Of a stretch of 64,000 nt of DNA, positions 26,704 through 35,923 are shown piece after piece (the stretch's first letter is position 1; every line of letters starts with the position of its first letter). This stretch comes from Neorhizobium sp. NCHU2750 (GTDB lineage Bacteria > Pseudomonadota > Alphaproteobacteria > Rhizobiales > Rhizobiaceae), in assembly GCF_003597675.1 (NCBI RefSeq), contig NZ_CP030827.1, positions 4,220,501 to 4,284,500 on the forward strand, written 5' to 3'. Made by a program: the position numbers and the translations under genes. The notes under the pieces were generated by a model that searched no databases, had not been told where the DNA came from, and saw only the letters and a list, made by a program, of their open reading frames with translations.

Positions 26704-27761
26704 GCCGCGCTCTTTGCGCCTGTTGTTCGGTCATCGGCCGGGACTGACAGGGGCGCGTGTTCGCCGAGCGGCAGGCTCATATAATGGATGCGCAGCTGTT
26801 CGGCATGGGAGCGCGAGACGGAATCGAGAATGAGGCCGGCGGTGAACATCAGCGACGAGAGAACCATCAGCACCAGCGAGAAGACCCAGGTCGGCATGCG
26901 TTCGACGAGACCGGTCTCGAAATAGGAGACGAGCACGGGTGCCATGAAGATCAGGCTCGCGGCCATGAAGGCGGCGCTGATGGCGCCGAAAAAGGCGAAG
27001 GGCCGCGTTTCCTTCATCAGCATGGCGAACATCCAGAGGATTTTGGCGCCGTCGCGATAGGTCGAAAGCTTGGAATGCGACCCTTCCGGGCGACGTCCGT
27101 AATCGAGTTCGATCTCGGCCACCGGCAATTTCAGCCGCGATGCATGGACCGACATTTCCGTCTCGATCTCGAACCCGCCGGAAACGGCCGGGAAACTTTT
27201 CACGAAGCGGCGCGAAAAGGCGCGGTAGCCGGAGAATATGTCGGTGAAGTCGCGTCCGAAGATCGCCCGGTAGAGGATGTTGAACAGCCGGTTTCCGGCC
27301 GCATGGCCCTGCCGCCCGGCATCGTCGTGCACGCCGCGGCGCGTGCCCACCACCATGTCGGCACGCTCGGTCAACAGGATACGGATGAGTTCCTCCGCAT
27401 CCTTCGGCGAATAGGTGCCGTCGCCATCGGCCATGATGTAGAGATCGGCCTCGATATCGGCGAACATCCGGCGTACCACATGGCCCTTGCCCTGGCGCCG
27501 CTCGCGCATCACCTCGGCACCCGCCAGCATAGCCTTCAGCGCCGTGCCATCGGTGGAGTTGTTGTCATAGACATAGATGCGAGCGGAAGGCAGCGTCTCG
27601 CGAAAGCCGCGGACCACCCCGTCGATCGTCGATGCTTCGTTATAGCAGGGGATCAGCACGGCAACGGCCAGATTGCCGGCGATGTTGGCGACCTGAGGGC
27701 CGGGCGCAAGGCCGGCAGGGGGACTCATGGGGGCGTCGATCATGACTTCCACTCGATACAC
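26700..27761 (-). CDS. Family 2 glycosyltransferase, GtrB/DPM1-like
   Basis: A 353-residue (maximum) membrane-anchored transferase expected to load a sugar from a nucleotide donor onto undecaprenyl phosphate. The GT-A fold starts at AVLIPCYNEASTIDGVV; the metal-binding ADGDGTYS lies near residue 120; GYRAFSRRF and a Gly/Arg-rich DYGRRPEGSHSK acceptor loop follow. Two transmembrane helices near residues 260-320 are typical of GtrB. GTG 27761 has GGAG seven bases upstream; ATG 27743 is the alternative. It is translated together with gtrA and divergent from the STT3-like gene. Confidence 0.9.
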   Translation of the reverse strand: MYRVEVMIDAPMSPPAGLAPGPQVANIAGNLAVAVLIPCYNEASTIDGVVRGFRETLPSARIYVYDNNSTDGTALKAMLAGAEVMRERRQGKGHVVRRMFADIEADLYIMADGDGTYSPKDAEELIRILLTERADMVVGTRRGVHDDAGRQGHAAGNRLFNILYRAIFGRDFTDIFSGYRAFSRRFVKSFPAVSGGFEIETEMSVHASRLKLPVAEIELDYGRRPEGSHSKLSTYRDGAKILWMFAMLMKETRPFAFFGAISAAFMAASLIFMAPVLVSYFETGLVERMPTWVFSLVLMVLSSLMFTAGLILDSVSRSHAEQLRIHYMSLPLGEHAPLSVPADDRTTGAKSAA

Positions 27762-27865
27762 AGAAAATCTCCGGCAGACGTCTCTCGCCGGTCCGTTTTA
27801 CTATTTCTTGGGAAGGTTAAGTTTAGGTTTGCGCCGTTTTCATATGGGCACGAAACGGGCAATGA

Positions 27866-29719
27866 ATGACCGATACAATGGCAGATGAGACCTCCCGGCC
27901 GCATGCCACCTCTCTTTCCGGCCGGCTCATGTCGAGGCTTGTGCCTTCGGCCTTTCTCTACTGGCTCGTCACATCGGTCTTCATGCTGCTGATCCTGGTG
28001 CCGAAGGCCAAGGATTGGATCGGCCCCGACAACGATGATTCCATGCGGCTCGTCGAGATCCGCGATTGGCTGGGTGGCCAGGGCTGGTACGATATGATGC
28101 AGTACCGGCTGGGGCTCGAAGGCGGCACGCTGATGCATTGGTCGAGGCTGATCGATGCGCCGGTCGGCTTTCTGATCACGCTGTTTTCGCTCTTCTTGCC
28201 CGTCGGCACTGCCGAGAACATGGCGGCCACGGTCTGGCCGCTTCTCCTCGCTTTCCCCGCCTTCCTCGGGCTTGGCCTTGCCGGCCGGCGCCTCGGCGGC
28301 GAACTGGCCGGTCGGCAGACGATGCATGTCGCGCTCGGCCTCGGCGCCATCTACGTATTCACCTGCAGCAAGTTTCGCCCCGGTGCACTCGATCATCACA
28401 ATGCCCAGCTCGCGCTGACCATCGGTATTGCCGCCCTGCTGGCCGATCGTGGTGCCGGGCGTATCGGCCATGCTGCGGCCGGCCTGGCCGTAGCGCTTGC
28501 CATCGCCATCGGTGCGGAGACCATGCCATACGTCGCCGTCGCATGCCTTTGCGTCGCAATCCGCTGGATCTGGCAGGGACATAAGTTTGCTCCGGCGGCC
28601 CGCGCTTTCGGTCTGGCATTGGCTCTCGCAATCAGCGCCGCCTTTGTCGGTACCATTCCGCCGCATCTCTATGCCTCGGTTACCTGCGACAATCTCTCGC
28701 TCGGCTTCTACTCGCTATCGGCGATCGGCGGCATAGGCCTGTTCGGTCTGACCTATCTGCCGGCACTGGCAGGGTTTGCGATGCGCATCGTCGCGGCTCT
28801 CGTGTTTGGCGCGGTCCTGGCTGTGGTGGCGGTAGTTGTTGCACCCCAATGCCTGGGAAGCCCGCTCGCCAATCTCGATCCGCTGCTGGTCGATCTATGG
28901 CTGAGTGCGGTGACGGAAGCGCGGCCGATCACCGCGGAAATCAGGATCGAGCCGGATGCCGCCGCCGGGTTCTATCTCGTCGGCATGTTTGCCATGCTGA
29001 TCTGTATCGCCCGGATAAGGCAGGGCAGGGCGCGCGGTGCACACCTCCTCTTCCTGGCTCTGATCGGCGTTTCATGGGCCGTATCACTGGTGCAGGTGCG
29101 CGGCGCCTTGTTTGCCAATCTGTTGAGCATTCCGCCCTTTGCCCTTTTGATCGCGGATCTCCGTCAGAAGGTGCGGGAAGACCAGAAGGACATCAAGGCG
29201 GCGCTCGCATTCGTCTTGACCACGTTTGCATCAGTCCCTTTCTTCTGGGCCTTCATCGGCGTGGGGGGCAACATGGCGATAGCATCCTTCGGCAACGATG
29301 TTGCACCGGCCGAAAACAAGGATGGGGCAGACGCGTGCGGCGATAGCGCCGATATGGCTGCTTTGCGCGCAATGGCGCCCGGCCTGGTCGCCGCGCCTTC
29401 CAATAACGGTGCGGAAATCCTGCGCTTTACCCCCCAGCGGGTGCTGACAGGACCGTATCACCGCAACCAGGCCGGCATGCTGGCCGAGCTTCACCTCGGA
29501 ATGGCATCGCCCGCTGACGCGGAGGAAATGCTCAAATCTGACGGTGTCTCGATTGTCGCGTTCTGCAAGGGAGATCCGCAGACCGGATATCTTATCTCGA
29601 TGAAGCCGGACGGGCTTTATGCCGCGCTCGCGCAGGGCAAGGTTCCCGACTACCTCTCTCCCGTCCACTCAGACGGAAAATTCCAGCTTTTCACGGTTAA
29701 TGCCTCTGACCCGAAATAG
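27866..29719 (+). CDS. STT3/GT-C-like polytopic membrane protein
   Basis: A 617-residue membrane protein with about eleven to twelve hydrophobic segments and a soluble C-terminal domain of roughly 150 residues. The first periplasmic loop has GPDNDDSMRLVEIRDWL (about residues 52-68), the acidic pattern of GT-C transferases, and ALDHHNAQLALT near residue 175 resembles the second acidic/DHH motif of STT3-type enzymes. It probably transfers a sugar from a lipid carrier on the periplasmic face. It is divergent from the gtrB-like and gtrA genes and could be the matching transferase. The ribosome-binding site before ATG 27866 is weak. Confidence 0.72.
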   Translation: MTDTMADETSRPHATSLSGRLMSRLVPSAFLYWLVTSVFMLLILVPKAKDWIGPDNDDSMRLVEIRDWLGGQGWYDMMQYRLGLEGGTLMHWSRLIDAPVGFLITLFSLFLPVGTAENMAATVWPLLLAFPAFLGLGLAGRRLGGELAGRQTMHVALGLGAIYVFTCSKFRPGALDHHNAQLALTIGIAALLADRGAGRIGHAAAGLAVALAIAIGAETMPYVAVACLCVAIRWIWQGHKFAPAARAFGLALALAISAAFVGTIPPHLYASVTCDNLSLGFYSLSAIGGIGLFGLTYLPALAGFAMRIVAALVFGAVLAVVAVVVAPQCLGSPLANLDPLLVDLWLSAVTEARPITAEIRIEPDAAAGFYLVGMFAMLICIARIRQGRARGAHLLFLALIGVSWAVSLVQVRGALFANLLSIPPFALLIADLRQKVREDQKDIKAALAFVLTTFASVPFFWAFIGVGGNMAIASFGNDVAPAENKDGADACGDSADMAALRAMAPGLVAAPSNNGAEILRFTPQRVLTGPYHRNQAGMLAELHLGMASPADAEEMLKSDGVSIVAFCKGDPQTGYLISMKPDGLYAALAQGKVPDYLSPVHSDGKFQLFTVNASDPK

Positions 29720-29720
29720 A

Positions 29721-29945
29721 TCAGGCGTGGCGAAAACTATGAATGAGCGCTCCGGCAACGATAAGGTTGACGAGACCGAAATTGAAGCCGAGAATAGCGA
29801 TGATGAGGCCGGTCAGGGTCGTGGCCCCGCATAGGGCAGCCACGAGAAAGACAACAGGAATGAGCAGCGCAGCCGCGATAATCGAGGCGATGTTGCGTGT
29901 CAGGCCTGCCATGAGGCCAATGGATGTTGCCGTAAGGAAAAGCAC
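29721..29945 (-). CDS. Small three-helix membrane protein
   Basis: A 74-residue very hydrophobic protein: three segments, about residues 2-17, 20-45 and 47-68. The preferred start is GTG 29945, with AAGGAG eight bases upstream; the open frame reaches 30014 but the extra residues have no ribosome-binding site. It converges on the STT3-like gene, one base away. I do not recognise it; a helper role for the neighbouring glycosylation genes is possible but unsupported. Confidence 0.55.
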   Translation of the reverse strand: MLFLTATSIGLMAGLTRNIASIIAAALLIPVVFLVAALCGATTLTGLIIAILGFNFGLVNLIVAGALIHSFRHA

Positions 29946-30158
29946 GGCGAATCTCCTTCCTTTGTGTCGGAGATCGTATATCCCATCACCCGCTAATAAA
30001 GGCTTGCAAGTCATGCCTAACGGCGGGTCTTCATATTTGCTACGATTGTCCGAACACTGTTAAGACTTGGGTCGCATCTTCATGAACCTGAGTCTTATCC
30101 CCCTCTTTGGCTGAACGTTGCTGCGTGAGCCGGGTTCCATTATTTCTCCGCAGATGCG

Positions 30159-30422
30159 TCAAAACAATGCGACGATTGCACTCGCGCTCGTGCCGGTTGA
30201 AAGCACCTGAGTAACCCTCAGCGGCAGGAACGAGCCGGCGGAAACGCCTGCAAATGTCAGCGTATCGCCGGACAGCATCCGGACGGCAAGCGTGCCCGCA
30301 TTGCCGACGAAAAGCGCGCGGCTGGTGGTGGATAGGCTTTCCGTGTCACTCGGCGTGACCGTGATGCCGGCCGATGCCGGGCTTGAAAGCGAAGGCTGGG
30401 TATTGGCGAATGGGTCGGTCAT
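30159..30422 (-). CDS. Orphan phage/GTA-type spike base protein (RCAP_Rcc01079-like)
   Basis: An 87-residue beta-rich protein. The start ATG 30422 has GGAGAG upstream. The pattern ITVTPSDTESLSTTSRALFVGNAGTLAV..., then GDTLTFAGVSAGSFLPLRVTQVLSTGTSASAIVALF (shown here in words: a TPSD start, RALFVG, a GDTLTF strand and a final IVALF), matches the family of small spike base proteins encoded near the Rhodobacter gene transfer agent cluster and in phages. No other phage or GTA gene is nearby. It may be a leftover or a co-opted part; identification rests on my recall of the family. Confidence 0.6.
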   Translation of the reverse strand: MTDPFANTQPSLSSPASAGITVTPSDTESLSTTSRALFVGNAGTLAVRMLSGDTLTFAGVSAGSFLPLRVTQVLSTGTSASAIVALF

Positions 30423-30591
30423 TATCTGCTCTCCGGTTCGATGTGGAATGATCATTGCACAACCCTGAGGGGCGGGGACGAAGGCAAGTCAAAATTCTGC
30501 CTGAGCAACCGTTTGATTTGGGTCCGGCTCGTCCACATCAAACCGCGCGCATAAGGGTGAAATCCGCCGCCTTATCGGTTAGAACGCTTGC

Positions 30592-32226
30592 ATGAGCAGC
30601 ACGTTCGCCAGCGACGCCCCCGGCAATGCCCAGAGCAATCTGACCGAATTTTCGGTGTCGGAACTTTCCGGCTCGATCAAGCGCACCGTCGAAAACACTT
30701 TCGACCACGTCCGGGTAAAGGGCGAGATTTCCGGCTATAGAGGCCCTCATTCCTCCGGTCACGCCTATTTCAGCCTGAAAGACGATCGCGCCCGCATCGA
30801 TGCGGTGGTCTGGAAAGGCACCTTCTCGCGCCTGCGGTTCCGGCCCGAAGAGGGCATGGAAGTCATCGCCACCGGTAAGGTGACGACCTTCCCGGGATCG
30901 TCCAAATACCAGATCGTCATCGAGAACTTGGAGCCGGCAGGTGCCGGCGCGCTGATGGCGCTGCTCGAAGAACGGCGGCGCAAGCTTGCTGCCGAAGGCC
31001 TGTTCGACCAGAACCGCAAGCGGCCGCTTCCCTATCTGCCCCGCGTTATCGGCGTGGTGACCTCGCCCACCGGCGCCGTCATCCGCGATATCCTTCATCG
31101 CATTACCGATCGCTTCCCGGTCCATGTTGTGGTCTGGCCGGTCAAGGTGCAGGGCGAGGGATCGGGTGAGGAAGTCGCTGCCGCGATACGCGGCTTCAAT
31201 GCCGTCGGCCCCGGAAGCCCGATGCCGCGCCCGGATGTCCTGATTGTGGCGCGTGGCGGCGGCAGCCTCGAGGATCTGTGGAGCTTCAATGACGAGATCG
31301 TCGTCAGGGCCGCAGCCGAGAGCGATATTCCGCTGATCTCCGCGGTCGGCCACGAGACCGACTGGACGCTGATCGATCACGCCGCGGATGTGCGTGCGCC
31401 GACGCCGACAGGCGCCGCCGAAATGGCCGTGCCGGTCAAGGCGGATCTCGACGCCCAGCTTTCCAATCTGTCTGCCCGCCTGCGCGCCAGCGCCTCGCGC
31501 CAGATGGATCATCGCCGCCAGGCGCTGAGGGCGCTGATGCGCGCACTCCCTTCGCTCGACCAGTTGCTGGCACTTCCCCGCCGTCGCTTCGACGAGGCGG
31601 CCATGGGGCTCGGCCGCGGGCTCGAGCGGACGACGATCGAAAAGCGCCGCAGCTTCGAGCGGGTTTCCGCCGGTCTCCGGCTTGAGCTTCTGACCAGCCG
31701 CATGCAGCAGCAGCGCCAGGCACTGTCCGATCGCCTCTTGCGCGCCGATCGCTGCGTCGAGCGGTTGCTGCTCGGAGAGAAGGGCAGGATCGCCCGCCTC
31801 GATGCATCGCTGAAGGCATTGCCGGCGCGCCTGTCCGGCCAGCTCCAGCGGGAGCACCAGAACCTCGCTGCATTGATGCGCCAGGCCGATACGGCGATCA
31901 GCCATGCCCTGTCGCGCAGCCGTGCCGCCGTGGCGAGCCAGGACCGTGTCCTGCAGTCGCTTTCCTACAAGAACGTGCTTCAGCGCGGTTATGCGGTCGT
32001 CAGGGATGCGGGGGAACGCCCGCTCACGCGCGCTGCCGGCGTGCTGCCGGGCAATCTCCTGTCGATCGAATTTGCCGACGGGCGGATTGCTGCAATATCG
32101 GGAGAGGAAGGCGAGCCGCCGGAAAGTGGGCCGGCGGTGGTGTCTCCGACACCTGCCCCGCAAAAGCGCAAGGCCGCAAAGCCGGAAGACACATCCGGGG
32201 CTCCGAAACAGGGCAGCCTGTTTTAG
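30592..32226 (+). CDS. xseA: Exodeoxyribonuclease VII large subunit
   Basis: A 544-residue single-strand DNA exonuclease subunit working with XseB. The N-terminal OB fold (about residues 15-115, [23 protein letters not shown]) is followed by the catalytic core, with [14 protein letters not shown] near 158, [17 protein letters not shown] near 218 and [13 protein letters not shown] near 249, then a long coiled-coil. The C-terminal 70 residues are a Pro/Lys/Glu-rich extension common in rhizobia. xseB is not adjacent. The ATG follows a 136-base gap. Confidence 0.96.
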   Translation: MSSTFASDAPGNAQSNLTEFSVSELSGSIKRTVENTFDHVRVKGEISGYRGPHSSGHAYFSLKDDRARIDAVVWKGTFSRLRFRPEEGMEVIATGKVTTFPGSSKYQIVIENLEPAGAGALMALLEERRRKLAAEGLFDQNRKRPLPYLPRVIGVVTSPTGAVIRDILHRITDRFPVHVVVWPVKVQGEGSGEEVAAAIRGFNAVGPGSPMPRPDVLIVARGGGSLEDLWSFNDEIVVRAAAESDIPLISAVGHETDWTLIDHAADVRAPTPTGAAEMAVPVKADLDAQLSNLSARLRASASRQMDHRRQALRALMRALPSLDQLLALPRRRFDEAAMGLGRGLERTTIEKRRSFERVSAGLRLELLTSRMQQQRQALSDRLLRADRCVERLLLGEKGRIARLDASLKALPARLSGQLQREHQNLAALMRQADTAISHALSRSRAAVASQDRVLQSLSYKNVLQRGYAVVRDAGERPLTRAAGVLPGNLLSIEFADGRIAAISGEEGEPPESGPAVVSPTPAPQKRKAAKPEDTSGAPKQGSLF

Positions 32227-32234
32227 AAAAGAGA

Positions 32235-32252
32235 GGCTGGACAGCTCCAGCC
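32235..32252 (-). terminator. Terminator between xseA and the ParA-like gene
   Basis: GGCTGG at 32235-32240 pairs with CCAGCC at 32247-32252. On the minus strand it is followed by TCTCTTTTC, so it mainly serves the ParA-like gene. Confidence 0.65.
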
Positions 32253-32262
32253 AAGGTGATGA

Positions 32263-32988
32263 TCAGGCGGCCTTCCTGGCGGCCGCGGTCTTTTTCGGGG
32301 CTTTATCGGCTTTCGGAGCCTTGATCGGCAGGGGCACCAGTTGCGTGATCTCGTCGACCAGCAGACGTGCATTGTCCTGCGCTTTGGCAAGATTGCTGAC
32401 GGCGTCCGGATCGAGCGCATCGATCAGGGTGCCGGCATCGAACATGTCGCGATAGGCTGCGCGTTCGATCAGCGGGGTGGCGAGAACATCGACGCCCTGC
32501 TGTGCCAGCAGGCCCTTGACGGCAAGCAGTGCGCGCGTGGTGATGATCGAGCTGACACGGTTGAGTACTACCGAATGGGCGATGCGAATGCCGCATTCCG
32601 CATCGAGCTTCTTCAGGATATCGAGCACCTGCGCGCCACCGGCCGCATCGAGCGCGCAGCCCTGGATCGGCACAAGCACATGGTCGGAAAGGCCGAGCCC
32701 CTTGGCAAGCAATGGTGTCACGCCGCAGGGCAGGTCGACGACGATATAATCCGCCCGCTTCTTCAGGTCCTTGATGGTCTTCTCGATAGTGTCGGCATCG
32801 ACATTGGCGATGATCGAGAATTTCGGCATCTTCGCCGCCCGCGTCATCCAGCGGGAAACCCATTGCTGCGGGTCGGCATCGAGCATGGCAACGCGAAAGC
32901 CGCGCCTTGCCAATTCTCCGGCTGCGACAAGCGCCATCGTGGTCTTGCCTGCTCCGCCCTTGGTATTCGCAAATGTAATCACTGGCAT
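32263..32988 (-). CDS. Orphan ParA/MinD-like P-loop ATPase
   Basis: A 241-residue ATPase of the ParA superfamily. The deviant Walker A is KGGAGKTT near residues 10-17, the A' motif is LDADPQQ near 37-43 and Walker B is YIVVDLPCGV near 85-94. The last 25 residues are a Lys/Ala/Pro-rich tail that may bind DNA. No ParB gene or plasmid-type replication gene lies nearby, so it is an orphan member, as are the polar or cargo-positioning ParA proteins in other proteobacteria. Its cargo is unknown. Start ATG 32988. Confidence 0.88.
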   Translation of the reverse strand: MPVITFANTKGGAGKTTMALVAAGELARRGFRVAMLDADPQQWVSRWMTRAAKMPKFSIIANVDADTIEKTIKDLKKRADYIVVDLPCGVTPLLAKGLGLSDHVLVPIQGCALDAAGGAQVLDILKKLDAECGIRIAHSVVLNRVSSIITTRALLAVKGLLAQQGVDVLATPLIERAAYRDMFDAGTLIDALDPDAVSNLAKAQDNARLLVDEITQLVPLPIKAPKADKAPKKTAAARKAA

Positions 32989-33276
32989 TCACAAACCTCC
33001 GGTTTAAATGAACACCACGGAGAGAAGCCATTCTTCTTGGCCTGTTCTTATCCGCTTCCGTCGTGATGATTTGCGGATGTTTTATGAGCAAGCTTGCGCA
33101 GCCCTTGCCGCAAGCGCGTGGCAGGAAATATTTATGCGTGAATTCTTAAATATATTGGCGCGCCGATCGCTCCGTTCCAATCCGGCATCGAAAACCTTAT
33201 CTGTAGCGATAGGCGAATGGATCTGAAGGCCGGCCAAGATCGTTGGTGCAGCATTCGTAAATTGGAGAACAGGATC

Positions 33277-33624
33277 ATGAACAGGATTTTGGTCGCATCT
33301 GCCGCAGCGCTTGCGTCCGTCGCCGCAATCACGTCTCTCGCTGCCCCGGCCATGGCCGAACAGTCGCGCCTGTCGGAGATCATTTTCGGCAAGGCCTATG
33401 ACGACAATGTCATGGCCCTGCAGGTAGCGCCGATGTACGGTCATGGCGACCGCTACCAGCTCAATGCCAGATCGGCAAACAGCCTGATCATCCGGCACGC
33501 GCAGGCGCAGGCCAAGCGCGATCCGATGCTCCAGCATGCGCTCGCGCTCCGCGGTATTTCGCTTCACAATGTCCTGCGTGTCGAGACGGCCGCGGATGGC
33601 GGCAAGATCGTCTATTACCGCTGA
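33277..33624 (+). CDS. Small secreted protein, unknown function
   Basis: A 115-residue protein starting at ATG 33277 behind GGAGAACAGGA. Residues 1-27 form a clear signal peptide (hydrophobic core ASAAALASVAAITSLAA, cleavage after AMA). The mature part is basic and has no cysteine, with a central RYQLNARSANSLIIRHAQ helix and a final strand ending YYR. It converges on the aminopeptidase gene. It looks like a rhizobial family of unknown role. Confidence 0.68.
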   Translation: MNRILVASAAALASVAAITSLAAPAMAEQSRLSEIIFGKAYDDNVMALQVAPMYGHGDRYQLNARSANSLIIRHAQAQAKRDPMLQHALALRGISLHNVLRVETAADGGKIVYYR

Positions 33625-33665
33625 CCTGCTGGCCTGACCTGCAGCAGAAGGGTGGAGAGCGGGCG

Positions 33666-34919
33666 TTAAGCCCACTCGCCCTTGCGCATGACCGGAACCT
33701 TAGAGCCATCCGGCTTGATCCCGTCGATATCCACCTTGTCGGAGCCGATCATCCAGTCGATATGGATGAGCGAGGAATTGCCGCCCTGTGCCTTGATCTG
33801 CTCCGGTGTCAGCGACGCGCCGTCGATGAAGCACTTGGAATAGCACTGGCCGAGCGCGATGTGGCACGACGCGTTCTCGTCGAACAGCGTGTTGTAGAAT
33901 AGGATGCCGCTTGCCGAGATCGGCGATGAATGCGGCACCAGCGCCACTTCGCCGAGCCGGCGTGCGCCCTCATCCGTTTCCAGAACCTTGTTCAGCACTT
34001 CCTCGCCCCTGGAAGCCTTGGCTTCGACGATGCGGCCACCTTCGAAACGCACTTGGATATTGTCGATCAGCGTGCCCTGATGCGACAGCGGCTTGGTGCT
34101 CGACACATGGCCTTCCACCTTGAGCGCATGTGGCGTGGTGAACACTTCCTCGGTCGGGATGTTGGGGTTGCAGATGATGCCGTTCTTCGCCTTCGAAGCG
34201 CCGCCATGCCATTCGTGGCCGTCTGCCAGGCCGACGGTAAGGTCTGTGCCGGGGCCGGTGAAATGCAGCGCTGCGAAACGCTCGCCGTTCAGCCATGTCG
34301 AGCGCGTCTTCAGATTGGCATTATGCTCGGCCCAGGCCGCGACCGGATCGGCGACATCGACGCGCGAGGCGGCAAAGATCGCGTCCGCGAGCTTGGCCAC
34401 GGCAGCCTCTTCCGGAAGGTCGGGGAAGACTTGGCGTGCCCAGGACGGATTGGGATAGGAAACGATGTTCCAGTTGATGTCGAAATTGGCGATCTTTTCG
34501 AGCGCCGGCTTGTAGGCCATCGAATTGGCCTTGTTGGCGCGGGCGACCTTGGCCGGGTCCTGGGCGGAGAGAAGCATCGGATTGTCGCCGGCAACCGCAA
34601 GCCGGGCCGCACCACTCTCATAGGCCTTGGCCATGCCCTCGTAGAGCCAGCCGGATGCCTTGTCGAAGCTCGCATCGGCCGCGTGCTGGTAGCGCGCAAG
34701 CGTCGTTTCCTCGTCCGAATAGAAGGGCGTGACGATGCCCGCACCCGCCATATAGGCATGCTTGGTGATGAAGCGCACCAGCGGCAGGGCGGCGATCGGC
34801 GCCGTGATGACGAGGTCCTGGCCAGGCTTCAGCCCTAGCCCCACCTTCACCGCGACTTCCCCGAGCTTTTCGAGCTTGATCGGATCGATGGCGTTCTGGA
34901 AGTTCGGCACGATGGTCAT
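33666..34919 (-). CDS. Aminopeptidase, M29 family
   Basis: A 417-residue cytoplasmic metallo-aminopeptidase (AmpS/PepS/AmpT type), full length. The two-metal site is visible: Glu in IPTEEVFTTP near residue 251, Glu in RLGEVALV near 317, His in NASCHIALG near 346 and His/Asp in LIHIDWMIGS near 378-385. These enzymes remove N-terminal residues from peptides and use zinc or cobalt. Start ATG 34919. It stands alone, 98 bases downstream of the metallo-beta-lactamase-fold gene on the same strand. Confidence 0.94.
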   Translation of the reverse strand: MTIVPNFQNAIDPIKLEKLGEVAVKVGLGLKPGQDLVITAPIAALPLVRFITKHAYMAGAGIVTPFYSDEETTLARYQHAADASFDKASGWLYEGMAKAYESGAARLAVAGDNPMLLSAQDPAKVARANKANSMAYKPALEKIANFDINWNIVSYPNPSWARQVFPDLPEEAAVAKLADAIFAASRVDVADPVAAWAEHNANLKTRSTWLNGERFAALHFTGPGTDLTVGLADGHEWHGGASKAKNGIICNPNIPTEEVFTTPHALKVEGHVSSTKPLSHQGTLIDNIQVRFEGGRIVEAKASRGEEVLNKVLETDEGARRLGEVALVPHSSPISASGILFYNTLFDENASCHIALGQCYSKCFIDGASLTPEQIKAQGGNSSLIHIDWMIGSDKVDIDGIKPDGSKVPVMRKGEWA

Positions 34920-35017
34920 GGCAGGCCTCTTTGGTTTCTATCTCCTGCCAGACTTAGAGAGCTTTGAGGCAAAATTGAAGACCGTGCCGGCGATAAGCAC
35001 CGGATGCCAGAGAAGAG

Positions 35018-35914
35018 CTATTTTCCGAGCGCGGTCTTAACCCTGGCAATGTTCTTCTCGTGCACGGCTTCATAGGGCTCGAAATAGATGGCGGCACCGG
35101 AGGCAAGATCATCGGCGATAAAGGACTTGAGCGAAGGCTCGACCGTCTCGCCCTTCGATATCGCTGCAGTCAGCCGGTGGAGATAGGACTGGTTTGCGCG
35201 GATCAATGACCTGGCATAGCCACCGTCCGCGATACGCTGCGGATCGCCATGCGCCGGCAGGATGCGTTCGATCGGCAGTTTCGCCATCCGCTCCAGCTCG
35301 TCGATATGCCTGGCGATCTCTTCGGGTTCGGAAATGTAGGTGATCGTGTCTTCCACCGTATCACCGGCCAGCATCAGGCCTTCGTCCGAAAGCCGGATCA
35401 CATTGCCGTCGGCACTGTGAATGGCAAAGTGGGCGAGCTCGACCCGGCGCCTTCCGACGCTGAGATCGAGCCTCTCCTCGAACGTTGTTGTCGGCATGAC
35501 GAGCGGACAGATCGGCGGATCCGCCTTTTCGATCTCTGCGCGATTGTCGGTCAGCCTGTCTGCCGTGAGCTTCAGCGAGATGATCTCGCAATCGGCGAAT
35601 ACCGCGTTGCCGGCGATATGATCGTCATGCCAGTGGCTGAGGACAACGCGGATATCCCGTGCCCCGAGCCCTTCGACATGGGCGCGGATGGCGCGGGCGT
35701 GGTCGAGCGAGATATGCGTGTCATGGATCAGCGCCTGTCGGCCATCGACGATGGCATAGGACGCAACGCCGAGCGAATAGGCGCCGTCGTCCAGCCAGTT
35801 GGCTTTCTCGCTGTAGAGCCGCCGGCCGGCAATGCGTCCGTCATAATAGGCGAATATGCCCGGTGCCGGATTGAGGATGCGCAGGGTGTCGATCATGCCG
35901 GGCTTGTCCGTCAT
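35018..35914 (-). CDS. Metallo-beta-lactamase fold hydrolase
   Basis: A 298-residue hydrolase of the MBL superfamily. The metal motif HxHxDH is seen as SHWHDDHIAG near residues 97-106; a third His is in HFAIHSADGN, an Asp in MLAGDTVEDT and a final His in ILPAHGDPQ. There is no signal peptide, so it acts in the cytoplasm. The long C-terminal helical part is like that of quorum-quenching and glyoxalase-like members, but the substrate is unknown. It ends 98 bases before the aminopeptidase and begins nine bases after the ybaK stop. Confidence 0.88.
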   Translation of the reverse strand: MTDKPGMIDTLRILNPAPGIFAYYDGRIAGRRLYSEKANWLDDGAYSLGVASYAIVDGRQALIHDTHISLDHARAIRAHVEGLGARDIRVVLSHWHDDHIAGNAVFADCEIISLKLTADRLTDNRAEIEKADPPICPLVMPTTTFEERLDLSVGRRRVELAHFAIHSADGNVIRLSDEGLMLAGDTVEDTITYISEPEEIARHIDELERMAKLPIERILPAHGDPQRIADGGYARSLIRANQSYLHRLTAAISKGETVEPSLKSFIADDLASGAAIYFEPYEAVHEKNIARVKTALGK

Positions 35915-35923
35915 AACGTCCTC

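Noticed and set aside
33657..33677. Imperfect hairpin near the aminopeptidase stop
   Set aside because: One mismatch in eight pairs and no T run; too weak to call.
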